Assembly (NCBI GenBank): GCA_964236495.1
Contig: CAXSBR010000012.1
Span: forward strand, 1 to 64,000
Length of the DNA stretch: 64,000 nt
Source: CAXSBR01 sp964236495
Lineage (GTDB): Bacteria; Actinomycetota; Actinomycetes; Mycobacteriales; Jatrophihabitantaceae
Direction of reading: 5' to 3'
The notes under the pieces were generated by a model. That model had not been told where the DNA came from. It ran no database searches and was given only the letters and a program-made list of their open reading frames with translations. The position numbers were made by a program, and so were the translations under genes. Shown one piece after another: positions 17,392-24,686 of this stretch (positions within the stretch are counted from its first letter, which is position 1; each line of letters opens with the position of its first letter).

Positions 17392-18213
17392 CTACGGCTG
17401 CGCGGTAACCAGTCGGGCGCGCGCCCGGCGCACCACCAGGACGGCGAAACCGATAGCGGCGATCGTGAGCGGATAGCCCATTGCCAGCCGTGCGACCGCC
17501 AGCCATCCGGTCGAGTTGTGGCGGAACAGGCTGAGTTGGACCACCGCGCGCAGCGCGAACACCAGCGTCGCGGCGGCGGTTGCCACCAGATAAGCCCGCG
17601 CCAGAATTGGTCGGCGGTGCCACGGCTGGACGTTCTGGTCGGGCGCAGTTCCAGCGAGCTCGCCGTCGCCGCGGCTCAGAACGATCGCGGAGTGGACTGT
17701 GCCTGCGCCCGTCGTCGGAGTGGGATCGAGGAACTCCCAGATGACGCCGACCAGGGGACGACGCAGCACCATCGAGATCAGGAACGCCGCGCCGTAGGCG
17801 AAGCTGGACCAGATGCCGACGAGGAAGTAGCCGCGAGCCTGACCGGTCCGGGCCGCGATCGCCGCGGCGATGACGACGCCGAACAGGCCGCTGGCGGCCT
17901 GCTGCAGCGACTGACGTCGGGCCAGCCGATAGCCCATCAGCACCAGCGCAGTGGCCACCGCGGCGATCACGGCGGCGCGCAGCGTGTTGACGACGTTGAC
18001 CACGACGAAGACAACCGTGGGCAGGGCCGCGATCGCCATGCCCGACCAACCGCCGAACCCGTCGATCATCTGCTGACGCATCTGATCCTTGAGCGCGTCC
18101 CGATCTACGGCCGAATCCGATCTCGGTGGGCTGGTGTCCGGTCGAGGCGCGCTGGTGTTCGATGCCGGTGGGCCGGTGTTCGGTGCTGGTGGGTCGGCGG
18201 AGACGTCGCTCAC
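17392..18213 (-). CDS. DUF3159 family membrane protein
   Basis: A 273-aa integral membrane protein. A Pro/Ser/Asp-rich cytosolic N-terminus (1-45) precedes about six hydrophobic segments, starting with GFGGWSGMAIAALPTVVF and ending with the ATAAATLVFALRAVVQ and YPLTIAAIGFAVLV regions. The pattern fits DUF3159, found beside K+ and OB-fold genes in actinobacteria; no activity is known. GTG 18213 overlaps the OB-fold stop as GTGA, so the two genes are coupled. Confidence 0.85.
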   Translation of the reverse strand: MSDVSADPPAPNTGPPASNTSAPRPDTSPPRSDSAVDRDALKDQMRQQMIDGFGGWSGMAIAALPTVVFVVVNVVNTLRAAVIAAVATALVLMGYRLARRQSLQQAASGLFGVVIAAAIAARTGQARGYFLVGIWSSFAYGAAFLISMVLRRPLVGVIWEFLDPTPTTGAGTVHSAIVLSRGDGELAGTAPDQNVQPWHRRPILARAYLVATAAATLVFALRAVVQLSLFRHNSTGWLAVARLAMGYPLTIAAIGFAVLVVRRARARLVTAQP

Positions 18214-18572
18214 GCGTGCGCCCGCAGTTCGTAGCGCGGGTTGTAGATCGCCGGGCGCCCGTCGTGCACGCCCACACAGCCGCGCGCGAGCACCGTCCGA
18301 CCGGGTTCGATGCCCGGAATACGCCGACGGCCGAGCCACACCAGTGCGATGGTGCCGTTGCCGTCGTACAGCTCGGCCTCCACCGTGGGCACCGCCTCGC
18401 GGGGGGTGTACACGACGTGTCGCAGCCGACCCTGCACCACGACCTGCTCGCCCCGGTGCACGCCGCTGCACTTGTTCGCGTGCACGTCTTCTGCCTCGTG
18501 CTGGAGCTCAGCAGCGTCCAGGGCCGTCGCCGGTGCGATCAGTCGGCGCCAGAACGGAGTCTTGTCAGCCAC
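18210..18572 (-). CDS. OB-fold nucleic-acid-binding protein
   Basis: A 120-aa protein built around one OB fold: GEQVVVQGRLRHVVYTP, VEAELYDGNGTIALVWLGRR and GRTVLARGCVGVHDGRPAIY give the five-strand pattern of RecG-wedge/tRNA-anticodon type OB domains. Small stand-alone versions are common in actinobacteria next to DUF3159 and are presumed to bind single-stranded nucleic acid. ATG start; its stop overlaps the DUF3159 start. Confidence 0.85.
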   Translation of the reverse strand: MADKTPFWRRLIAPATALDAAELQHEAEDVHANKCSGVHRGEQVVVQGRLRHVVYTPREAVPTVEAELYDGNGTIALVWLGRRRIPGIEPGRTVLARGCVGVHDGRPAIYNPRYELRAHA

Positions 18573-18708
18573 TATGGCAGCGTAGGTCCTGCGCGCCGTG
18601 GTGGAGACCTGAACGCGCAGTAACGCCGCCGGCCGACGCGCAGTGTTCGCGGCCGCGTGTGGTCGGGCGCGGCAATTAGTGCCCGCCCTGGGTTACTGCG
18701 GTGCTGCG

Positions 18709-19389
18709 CTACTGCTCGTCCTGCGTCTCCGGCAGCTCGGCGCCCTCGGCCTCGTCGGCTTGTGCGGCGGTGATCTGCTCGGAGATGTCAGCAGGCAGTC
18801 GCAGCGGAATGGCGTCGCGCACCGGGAGGGGTTCGTTACCGCGCACAACAACGACCCCGCGCACGACGTCGAGGAACGGTGCACGGGCGTCGTCATCGAC
18901 CGCGGGAGCGCCCAGCAGCATTGCCCGCAGCATCCACCGGGGACCGTCCACGCCCAGAAAGCGCACCGGCAGGTTGCCGGTCTCGGCGCCCAGGTGCCCG
19001 GCCAGCGCGGTGCCGAACTCGCTGTCGGGCTCATCGGCGGTCACGCCGCCCTGCGCGGAAACAGACTCCGCGATCTCGGCTCGCACGTCGATCCAGATGC
19101 CCTCGGTGCGCGGTGCGGCGAACGCGCCGAGCTGAAGTTGACCGGTCTCGTTGGCCAGTGTGATGGCCGACACCTGCTGGTTCTCATCGACGTCGACGCG
19201 CATCTCCAGGTCGCTGACCGGCACCTTGAGCGCGCCCAGGTCTATGCGCACGAGGTCGTCGTCGGGTTCATCGGAGATGTCGAACGGGCCCTGCGTCACC
19301 ATGGCTGCTGGCGGCTTACGCCGTTCCCACGGCGGCGTGGCGTCGATCTTCGAGCGTTCGCTGCGCTTGTCCTTGCGCCCCATTGCCAT
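18709..19389 (-). CDS. DUF3710 family protein
   Basis: A 226-aa soluble conserved actinobacterial protein. A basic N-terminus (MAMGRKDKRSERSK) is followed by GPFDISDEPDD, RIDLGALKVPV, the central IWIDVRAEIAESV and the C-terminal VRGNEPLPVRDAIPLRLP. The acidic tail ends at residue 226. The start is ATG 19389, behind a GGAGG; ATG 19383 is also possible. It follows dut by 89 nt on the same strand, the usual order. Function unknown. Confidence 0.87.
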   Translation of the reverse strand: MAMGRKDKRSERSKIDATPPWERRKPPAAMVTQGPFDISDEPDDDLVRIDLGALKVPVSDLEMRVDVDENQQVSAITLANETGQLQLGAFAAPRTEGIWIDVRAEIAESVSAQGGVTADEPDSEFGTALAGHLGAETGNLPVRFLGVDGPRWMLRAMLLGAPAVDDDARAPFLDVVRGVVVVRGNEPLPVRDAIPLRLPADISEQITAAQADEAEGAELPETQDEQ

Positions 19390-19478
19390 CTCGAGCCTGC
19401 CCTCCGTTCGGTGTGGTGACTGCTGAACTCCTCGACGCTGGACACTACCGACCCGACGCACGCGGCCGGCGCGCTCGA

Positions 19479-19991
19479 TCAGGCCGGCGGACCGGAGCCC
19501 AGCGCCGCCGCGCCGCCGGTGGAGCCGTGTCCGCCACTGCCGCGCTCGGACTCAGCCAGAGCGTCCACCTCGACGAACAGCCCGTGTTCGACTCGCTGGA
19601 TGACCAGCTGGGCGATGCGGTCACCGGCCTCGATGTGCACCGCCGACGACGGGTCCAAGTTGATGAGGATGGCCTTGATCTCGCCGCGGTAGCCCGAGTC
19701 GATCGTGCCAGGAGAGTTCACCAGGCCCAGACCCGCGCGGGCTGCCAGCCCGGAGCGCGGCTGGACGAACGCGGCGAACCCTGGCGGCAGCGCCAACGCC
19801 AGACCTGTCGGCACCACCGCACGGGCACCTGGTGCCAGCGTCACCGCCTCGGTGGCGACGAGGTCGGCACCCGCGTCGCCGGGCAGTGCGTAGCGGGGTA
19901 GCTGAGCCAGTGGATGCAACAGGCGAACCGACACGGTCAACGGCGGCGGACTCGGCCAGTCCGAGGCCGGCGCCAGATCGTCGGGTGTCAC
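19479..19991 (-). CDS. dut: dUTP diphosphatase
   Basis: A 170-aa trimeric dUTPase that hydrolyses dUTP to dUMP and pyrophosphate, limiting uracil in DNA and feeding dTMP synthesis. Family motifs occur in order: YALPGDAGADLVA (1), PRSGLAARAGL (2), NSPGTIDSGYRGE (3), GDRIAQLVIQ (4) and ERGSGGHGSTG (5) at the C-terminus. GTG 19991 start. It is divergent from DUF3093 and upstream of DUF3710. Confidence 0.97.
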   Translation of the reverse strand: MTPDDLAPASDWPSPPPLTVSVRLLHPLAQLPRYALPGDAGADLVATEAVTLAPGARAVVPTGLALALPPGFAAFVQPRSGLAARAGLGLVNSPGTIDSGYRGEIKAILINLDPSSAVHIEAGDRIAQLVIQRVEHGLFVEVDALAESERGSGGHGSTGGAAALGSGPPA

Positions 19992-20061
19992 GTCGGGCGA
20001 GGCTACCGGTGTGGGGCATCGCCGTCGGTGCCAGTGCCGGACCAGAACTATCCTGGTCGGT

Positions 20062-20568
20062 GTGGAGGATGGCGCCGACGACGGCCGACGGTCTGCCACG
20101 ACTGCTGCGCCCGTCGTCACCTTCTCCGAACGACTCAGCGTGCCGTGGTGGTGGTACCCGGTTGCCCTGGCGTGCGCGGCACTGCTCGCTGGCGAGTTCC
20201 GGCTCAGCGGCTATCCGCTGACGTCGTGGGTTCCCTTCGTCGTTCTGTTGCCGATCAGCCTCGTCGTGGCGTGGTCGTTCGGCCGGGCCCGCGTAAGCAT
20301 CGTCGACGGCGTGTTGCGCGTTCGCGACGCCACGCTCCCCCTGGCGGTGATCGGGCGAGTGTTGCTGCTCGACGCCGCGACCCTGCCTCGAGCTGTGGGC
20401 CGGCACGGCGATCCATCGGCGTTTGTCTTCGTACGGGCCTGGACCCACGGCGGCGTGCAGATCATCGTCCTGAGTGATTCGCGCGGTCCGCTGGACTCAG
20501 CTCCCTACTGGATCGTCAGCTCCCGCCGTCCGGCTCAGCTGGCGGCAGCACTGCAGCCGAACGCCTGA
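20062..20568 (+). CDS. DUF3093 family membrane protein
   Basis: A 168-aa protein with two adjacent hydrophobic helices (YPVALACAALLAGEF and WVPFVVLLPISLVVAW) after the family signature FSERLSVPWWWYP, then a soluble domain with VSIVDGVLRVRDATLP and YWIVSSRRPAQLAAAL. This is DUF3093, of unknown role, conserved beside dut. The start is GTG 20062 with a weak ribosome site. Its last 53 nt overlap the 3' end of the gene on the opposite strand. Confidence 0.85.
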   Translation: MEDGADDGRRSATTAAPVVTFSERLSVPWWWYPVALACAALLAGEFRLSGYPLTSWVPFVVLLPISLVVAWSFGRARVSIVDGVLRVRDATLPLAVIGRVLLLDAATLPRAVGRHGDPSAFVFVRAWTHGGVQIIVLSDSRGPLDSAPYWIVSSRRPAQLAAALQPNA

Positions 20569-21358
20569 CCGATGCCGGCACGTCGACGGTGAAGTCGGCG
20601 CTCAGGCCGCCCTTCTTGCGCAGCTCCGAGCGCAGCCGCTGCCCGAGGTCACGAGTGGATCGGCGGTTGACCTCCGCGCCGGCCGCCGCGCCGGCCAGGA
20701 ACGGCGCCATGCTGGCAGCACTGCGTCCGGCCCGGCGCAGCAGTCGCGTTCGGAGCTCACGCTTGGTGGCATCGCCGAGCAGACCGCTCAGACCGCCGCT
20801 GGCACCCAGGTTGACGGCCCGGCGCCCCACCCAGGACTGAAGGTAGGCAGGAGCGCTCTCGCGCAGGCCGCCGGGCACGGCGAAGCCCGCTATCTCGTGC
20901 AGCTCTGCGACCAGGCGCAGCTCGATCGCGACGACGGCGAGAGTCTCTGCGCCCAGTTGCACGGGCGCCAGCAGCAGTGCCGGCGGTGCGATGAACTCGG
21001 TCGCTGCCAGTGCTCCGGCGGCAGCTCCGACGGCCGCACTGAGCCGAGAGGCGCTGGTGATGAGTCGTTCGGCGATGGCGTCGTCACTGAGGCCCGGATA
21101 TTGGGCATGCATCTCGGCCGCGGAACGTACGGAGATGTTCGGGGCGACGTCGGTGACCAGGTCGCTGAGCCAGCGACCTGCGACCACCGCTCGAACACCG
21201 GAGGAACGGGCGCTACCGCCCAGCTGCGACACCAGCCCGGCCAGCGCCACCGTACGTTCGCGCACGGACGCGCCGGGCCGAGTGACGTCGGCGACAAGCT
21301 GCGCCACGCTGCGCGCAGGTGTGGCGTTGCGGGGGGACTTCGCGGACTTTGGAGACAA
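20516..21358 (-). CDS. Conserved hydrophobic helical protein downstream of DUF4193
   Basis: About 280 aa and not assigned to a named family. It has an N-terminal basic/Ser-rich tail, a central hydrophobic helix block (LSAAVGAAAGALAATEFIA, then PPALLLAPVQLGAETLAVVAIELRL read as two segments) and a basic C-terminal half (KRELRTRLLRRAGR, GQRLRSELRKKGG). It could be membrane-associated. The start is uncertain: TTG 21358 is used here, but CTG 21376 overlaps the DUF4193 stop as CTGA and would give a Met-Ser start; GTG 21307 is a third option. The 3' end overlaps DUF3093 antisense over 20516-20568. Confidence 0.7.
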   Translation of the reverse strand: MSPKSAKSPRNATPARSVAQLVADVTRPGASVRERTVALAGLVSQLGGSARSSGVRAVVAGRWLSDLVTDVAPNISVRSAAEMHAQYPGLSDDAIAERLITSASRLSAAVGAAAGALAATEFIAPPALLLAPVQLGAETLAVVAIELRLVAELHEIAGFAVPGGLRESAPAYLQSWVGRRAVNLGASGGLSGLLGDATKRELRTRLLRRAGRSAASMAPFLAGAAAGAEVNRRSTRDLGQRLRSELRKKGGLSADFTVDVPASVRRSAAVLPPAEPDGGS

Positions 21359-21372
21359 GGTGGCAGGTCGGC

Positions 21373-21681
21373 TCAGGCGCAGTCGCGGCAGACCGGCTGT
21401 CCCGCGCGTCGTCGGGCAAGCCGGCTGCGGTGATGCACCAGGAAACAGACCGAGCAGGTGAACTCGTCGTCCTGCTTGGGCAGCACTCGCACCGTCAGCT
21501 CCTCCCCCGACAGTCCGGACAGGTCCGCGCCGGGCAGTTCGAGGGCTTCGTTCAGTTCGGTTTCGTCGATGTCGATCGTGCCCGACTGGGCCTCGGCCCG
21601 CCGTGCTTTCAGTTCCTCGAGCGAATCTTCGCTCAGTTCTTCGGCTTCGCCGCGGCGCGGCGCGTCGTAATCGGTGGCCAT
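21373..21681 (-). CDS. DUF4193 family protein
   Basis: A 102-aa conserved actinobacterial protein. An acidic N-terminal half (LSEDSLEELKARRAE, IDIDETELNEA) leads to a C-terminal zinc-binding part: FTCSVCFLVHHRSRLA then QPVCRDCA, i.e. two CxxC pairs. Function unknown. GAGGAG lies 12 nt before ATG 21681. A five-copy tandem repeat occupies the region just upstream of its start. Confidence 0.92.
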   Translation of the reverse strand: MATDYDAPRRGEAEELSEDSLEELKARRAEAQSGTIDIDETELNEALELPGADLSGLSGEELTVRVLPKQDDEFTCSVCFLVHHRSRLARRRAGQPVCRDCA

Positions 21682-22079
21682 GAGCTCGTGTACTCCTCAG
21701 GGATTCATGCACTAGGAATCGTGCACTGGCAGGTCAGCACTAGCAGTTGATGCACTAGCAGTTATGCACTAGCAGTGGAAGCGCACAGAGGTTGTGAGCT
21801 CGGTGGTTCATCCACCAGGCAGGCGCACGGAGCGGGGGTTGCTCCGTTCAGTCGCGGATTCGCCCGTCTCTGTTGCGGGTGAATCTCTGCGCGCAGCACA
21901 GCACTGCGTGCACGGTACGCACCTGTCGCACCGGCGGATTGCGAAGGTTACTCGCTCGGTACGGCGACCTAACGACGGGGCGCGCCGCGGCATTCCCGCC
22001 GCACCGCTACCACTACGATCGCATTTCGCCCGTGCCCACGAGAGCAGATTGGCGACGCCGAAATGGAGGTCCGTACCGC
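21682..22079. other. Divergent regulatory gap
   Basis: A 398-nt interval between the starts of DUF4193 (minus) and the LytR_C-domain gene (plus). It contains the 14-bp repeat array next to DUF4193 and GGAGG at 22065-22069 for the plus-strand gene. No convincing coding sequence is seen in the remainder. Confidence 0.55.
21709..21778. repeat. Five-copy 14-bp tandem repeat upstream of DUF4193
   Basis: Units begin at 21709, 21723, 21737, 21752 and 21766. The consensus is GCACTAGCAGTTAT, with the first two copies degenerate (GCACTAGG, GCACTGGC). The 14-15 nt period is about 1.3-1.4 helical turns. The array starts 28 nt upstream of the DUF4193 start codon, so it covers the expected promoter or leader. 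Confidence 0.85.
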
Positions 22080-22634
22080 ATGGACGCATCGTCGATCCGG
22101 CGCCCCATCCCCGCGATCGTGTTCATCCTGCTGCTGTCACTGGTCAGTGGCCTGGTGTGGTGGCGCGTGCTCCACCGTGATCCGGCCCAGGGCGCTATCA
22201 CCGGCCGCACCACGAGCAGCAGTACCAGTACCAGCACCACCACGACGACGACGCCGCCGCACTGCGTCACCGTCACCGGTGCGCCGCGGGTATGGCCGGC
22301 ACCCAGCACCGTCACAGTGCACGTGCTCAACGCCACGAATCGATCAGGTCTGGCCGGCTCGGTCACCAATGCAATGAAAAAGCGCGGGTTCAAGGCCGGC
22401 AAGCCCGCTGACGACACCACGTCGTCGACGGCCACCGAAGTGCGCTACGGCCCGGGCAGCGCAACCGCCGCCCGGCTGGTGCAGCTGTATCTGCCTGGTT
22501 CCAGGCTCGTCGGCAGCACCATCAAGTCCAGCGTCGTCGTCGTGTCGTTGGGTAGCAGCTACCAGGCACTGTCGACTTCCGCGCAGGTCACTGCGGCCAA
22601 GGCGAAGGCGCCGGCGGTCCGCAGCTGCCGCTGA
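22080..22634 (+). CDS. LytR C-terminal-domain membrane-anchored protein
   Basis: A 184-aa protein: short cytosolic N-terminus, one membrane helix (AIVFILLLSLVSGLVWWRV, about 10-28), a Ser/Thr-rich linker (TTSSSTSTSTTTTTT) and an extracytoplasmic LytR_C domain (VTVHVLNATNRSGLAGSV to the Cys-ending tail). Two cysteines (HCV after the linker and RSCR at the end) could form a disulfide. LytR_C domains occur on cell-envelope proteins; this one lacks the LCP catalytic domain. ATG 22080 has GGAGG about 10 nt upstream. Confidence 0.88.
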   Translation: MDASSIRRPIPAIVFILLLSLVSGLVWWRVLHRDPAQGAITGRTTSSSTSTSTTTTTTPPHCVTVTGAPRVWPAPSTVTVHVLNATNRSGLAGSVTNAMKKRGFKAGKPADDTTSSTATEVRYGPGSATAARLVQLYLPGSRLVGSTIKSSVVVVSLGSSYQALSTSAQVTAAKAKAPAVRSCR

Positions 22635-22692
22635 GCCCGGCAGATCCGCCCGGCGAGACAGATCAGTTGGTGCCGCGCAACCCATCACGGGT

Positions 22693-23562
22693 TCAGGTTT
22701 CGGTGGCGCCGGCGTCGCCCAGCACGGCATCGGCCCCCGCCGCGGCCAGCAATCCGACGAACGAGTCGACAAGGTCCGGACCTGCGGCCGCAGTGCAAGC
22801 ATGCAGGGTCGAGCCGGCGACGCCACCCACCCGCACGCCGGCCTCGGTGGCAATCAGGATGCCTGCAGCGCGGTCCCACTCCCTCGTACCGGCCTCGTAG
22901 TAGGCATCCACCCGTCCGTCGGCGAGGTAGCACAGGTCCAGTGCGGCCGAGCCGAGCCGGCGCAGATTGCCGATCCTGCCCAGCACGGCGGCGACTACCG
23001 CACCCTGGCGGGCGCGTACGGCGGCGTCGTAGCTGAAGCCCGTCGCTACCACCGCATCGCCCAAGGCCACCGACCGCGGTCCGCTCAAGGCGCGTGTGTC
23101 GACGCCGAGGCCGACGGTGCTGCCGTGCCCGCGGCGGGCGGAGAACACCTCGTCGCGCACGACGTCGACGACACACCCCGCGACGGTGACTCCCTCCACC
23201 TGCGCGGCCACCGATACTGCGAACACCGGCAGACCCAGAACAAAGTTGACGGTGCCGTCGATCGGATCTATCACCCAGCGCACGCCGTCGGCATCGCTGC
23301 GGCCGTGGGCGCCGGATTCCTCGCCCAGGATCGCGTCCCCGGGCCGTTGCTTCTGCAGCAGCCGCACGAGGTAGTCCTCGGCCGCGCGGTCGACGTCGGT
23401 GACCAAGTCCGTTGTCGACGACTTCGACCCCACCGTCGCCGGCTCTAGCCGGGACCGTACGAGCTCGGCTGCTCCCCGAGCGGCCACGACGGCCAGTTGA
23501 GCCAGTTGGCGGGAGAGATCCCCGTCTGAGGGGTTTTCGTCGCGGATGGGCATGTCGAGCAT
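22693..23562 (-). CDS. Inositol monophosphatase family protein
   Basis: A 289-aa Mg2+-dependent, Li+-sensitive-type phosphatase. The metal sites are seen as GEESGAHG (first Glu), WVIDPIDGTVNF (Asp pair and backbone site) and EWDRAAGILIATEAG. Substrate may be inositol-1-phosphate or a related sugar phosphate such as fructose-1,6-bisphosphate; family membership alone does not decide. The start is ATG 23562 (Met4 also possible). It is divergent from ppgK, the usual arrangement upstream of the principal sigma gene. Confidence 0.93.
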   Translation of the reverse strand: MLDMPIRDENPSDGDLSRQLAQLAVVAARGAAELVRSRLEPATVGSKSSTTDLVTDVDRAAEDYLVRLLQKQRPGDAILGEESGAHGRSDADGVRWVIDPIDGTVNFVLGLPVFAVSVAAQVEGVTVAGCVVDVVRDEVFSARRGHGSTVGLGVDTRALSGPRSVALGDAVVATGFSYDAAVRARQGAVVAAVLGRIGNLRRLGSAALDLCYLADGRVDAYYEAGTREWDRAAGILIATEAGVRVGGVAGSTLHACTAAAGPDLVDSFVGLLAAAGADAVLGDAGATET

Positions 23563-23751
23563 TCGATCACAGCACGGGCAGTGGTCGAGCCAGAATGGCT
23601 CGAGGTCCTTCGTAGCCTTGACGCGGCGTCAGGCATCGGCACAGGCGTCGGCGCGTGCGAGTACGGGCGCGGTACGGTTCCTGCGCCGGTTCGCACACTG
23701 CTCCGCGCGTGCGTCGTTGCTGATGCACAAATGAACAAGAGGAGAATCGGG

Positions 23752-24510
23752 ATGCCGAAGCGGTCTGCGCAGGCCTACGGAATCGATATCGGTGGCTCGG
23801 GCATCAAGGGTGCCGTGGTGGAGATCAGCACCGGAAAGTTGCTCGCGCCGCGCAAGCGGATTCCGACCCCGCAGCCTTCCACTCCGCACGCTGTCGCCGA
23901 AGTCGTGGGCACCCTGGCCAGTGCCGACAACTGGCACGGCATCATCGGCGCTACCTTCCCCGCGGTTATCCAGCACGGCATCGCCCGCTCGGCGGCCAAC
24001 GTCGATCCCAGCTGGATCGACACCGACGTGGACAAGGCGTTCACCGAAGCCACCGGACGCGACGTCACGGTGCTCAACGACGCCGACGCCGCCGGTCTGG
24101 CCGAGGTGCGCTTCGGGGCCGCCAAAGGCGTGGGCGGAGTCGTTCTGCTGTTGACGTTCGGAACCGGCATCGGCAGCGCGCTGTTCACCGACGGCGCGCT
24201 GGTGCCCAACACCGAGTTGGGCCATCTGGAACTCGACGGCTACGACGCCGAGAAGCGCGCGGCGTCGTCGGTCAAGGACAAGCACAAGATGAGCTACAAG
24301 CGCTGGGCCAAACGTGTGAACGAGTACATGCAGCACGTCGAGCATCTGTTCAGCCCGGACCTGTTCGTCGTGGGCGGTGGCGTGAGTAAGGATTTCGAGA
24401 AGTGGGGCCATCTACTCACGTTGCGTGCACCGGTCAAGCCGGCGCAGCTGCTCAACGACGCCGGCATCGTCGGCGCCGCTCTGGCCGCCAGCGAACGCCT
24501 GAGCGAATGA
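23752..24510 (+). CDS. ppgK: Polyphosphate glucokinase
   Basis: A 252-aa ROK-type kinase that phosphorylates glucose using polyphosphate or ATP. Phosphate-binding GIDIGGSGIKGAVV is at 10-23, VLNDADAAGLAE carries the catalytic Asp, and LTFGTGIGSALF and LGHLELDGYDAEKRAA complete the family pattern; the His of GHLEL is the usual metal/glucose contact. The start is ATG 23752 with GGAG upstream; ATG 23731 is in frame but lacks one. sigA follows on the same strand. Confidence 0.95.
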   Translation: MPKRSAQAYGIDIGGSGIKGAVVEISTGKLLAPRKRIPTPQPSTPHAVAEVVGTLASADNWHGIIGATFPAVIQHGIARSAANVDPSWIDTDVDKAFTEATGRDVTVLNDADAAGLAEVRFGAAKGVGGVVLLLTFGTGIGSALFTDGALVPNTELGHLELDGYDAEKRAASSVKDKHKMSYKRWAKRVNEYMQHVEHLFSPDLFVVGGGVSKDFEKWGHLLTLRAPVKPAQLLNDAGIVGAALAASERLSE

Positions 24511-24600
24511 ACTCAGCCAACGCCTCACCAAACACCGACCATCTGCCGTCGCCACGCCGTTGAGCAGATGTTCAAGCGGCTGGTACATGATCCGGGCAGT

Positions 24601-24606
24601 ACAATA
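24601..24606 (+). promoter_or_regulatory. Candidate -10 element for sigA
   Basis: TACAAT at 24601-24606, in the 176-nt gap before sigA, is a good match to the housekeeping -10 hexamer TANNNT. The -35 at the proper distance (about 24577-24583) is poor, so the call is tentative. It leaves an 80-nt leader. Confidence 0.3.
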
Positions 24607-24686
24607 TAAAGGCGCCCGTCCAAGAAGCTGGAACACGTCGCACCGGGAGTCGAGGCCGCGGACCCGCGTTTACAGAAGGGGTGCCT

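Noticed and set aside
24511..24686. CRISPR or tRNA in gaps such as that before sigA
   Set aside because: No cloverleaf, T-loop motif or regularly spaced long repeat was found in any gap.
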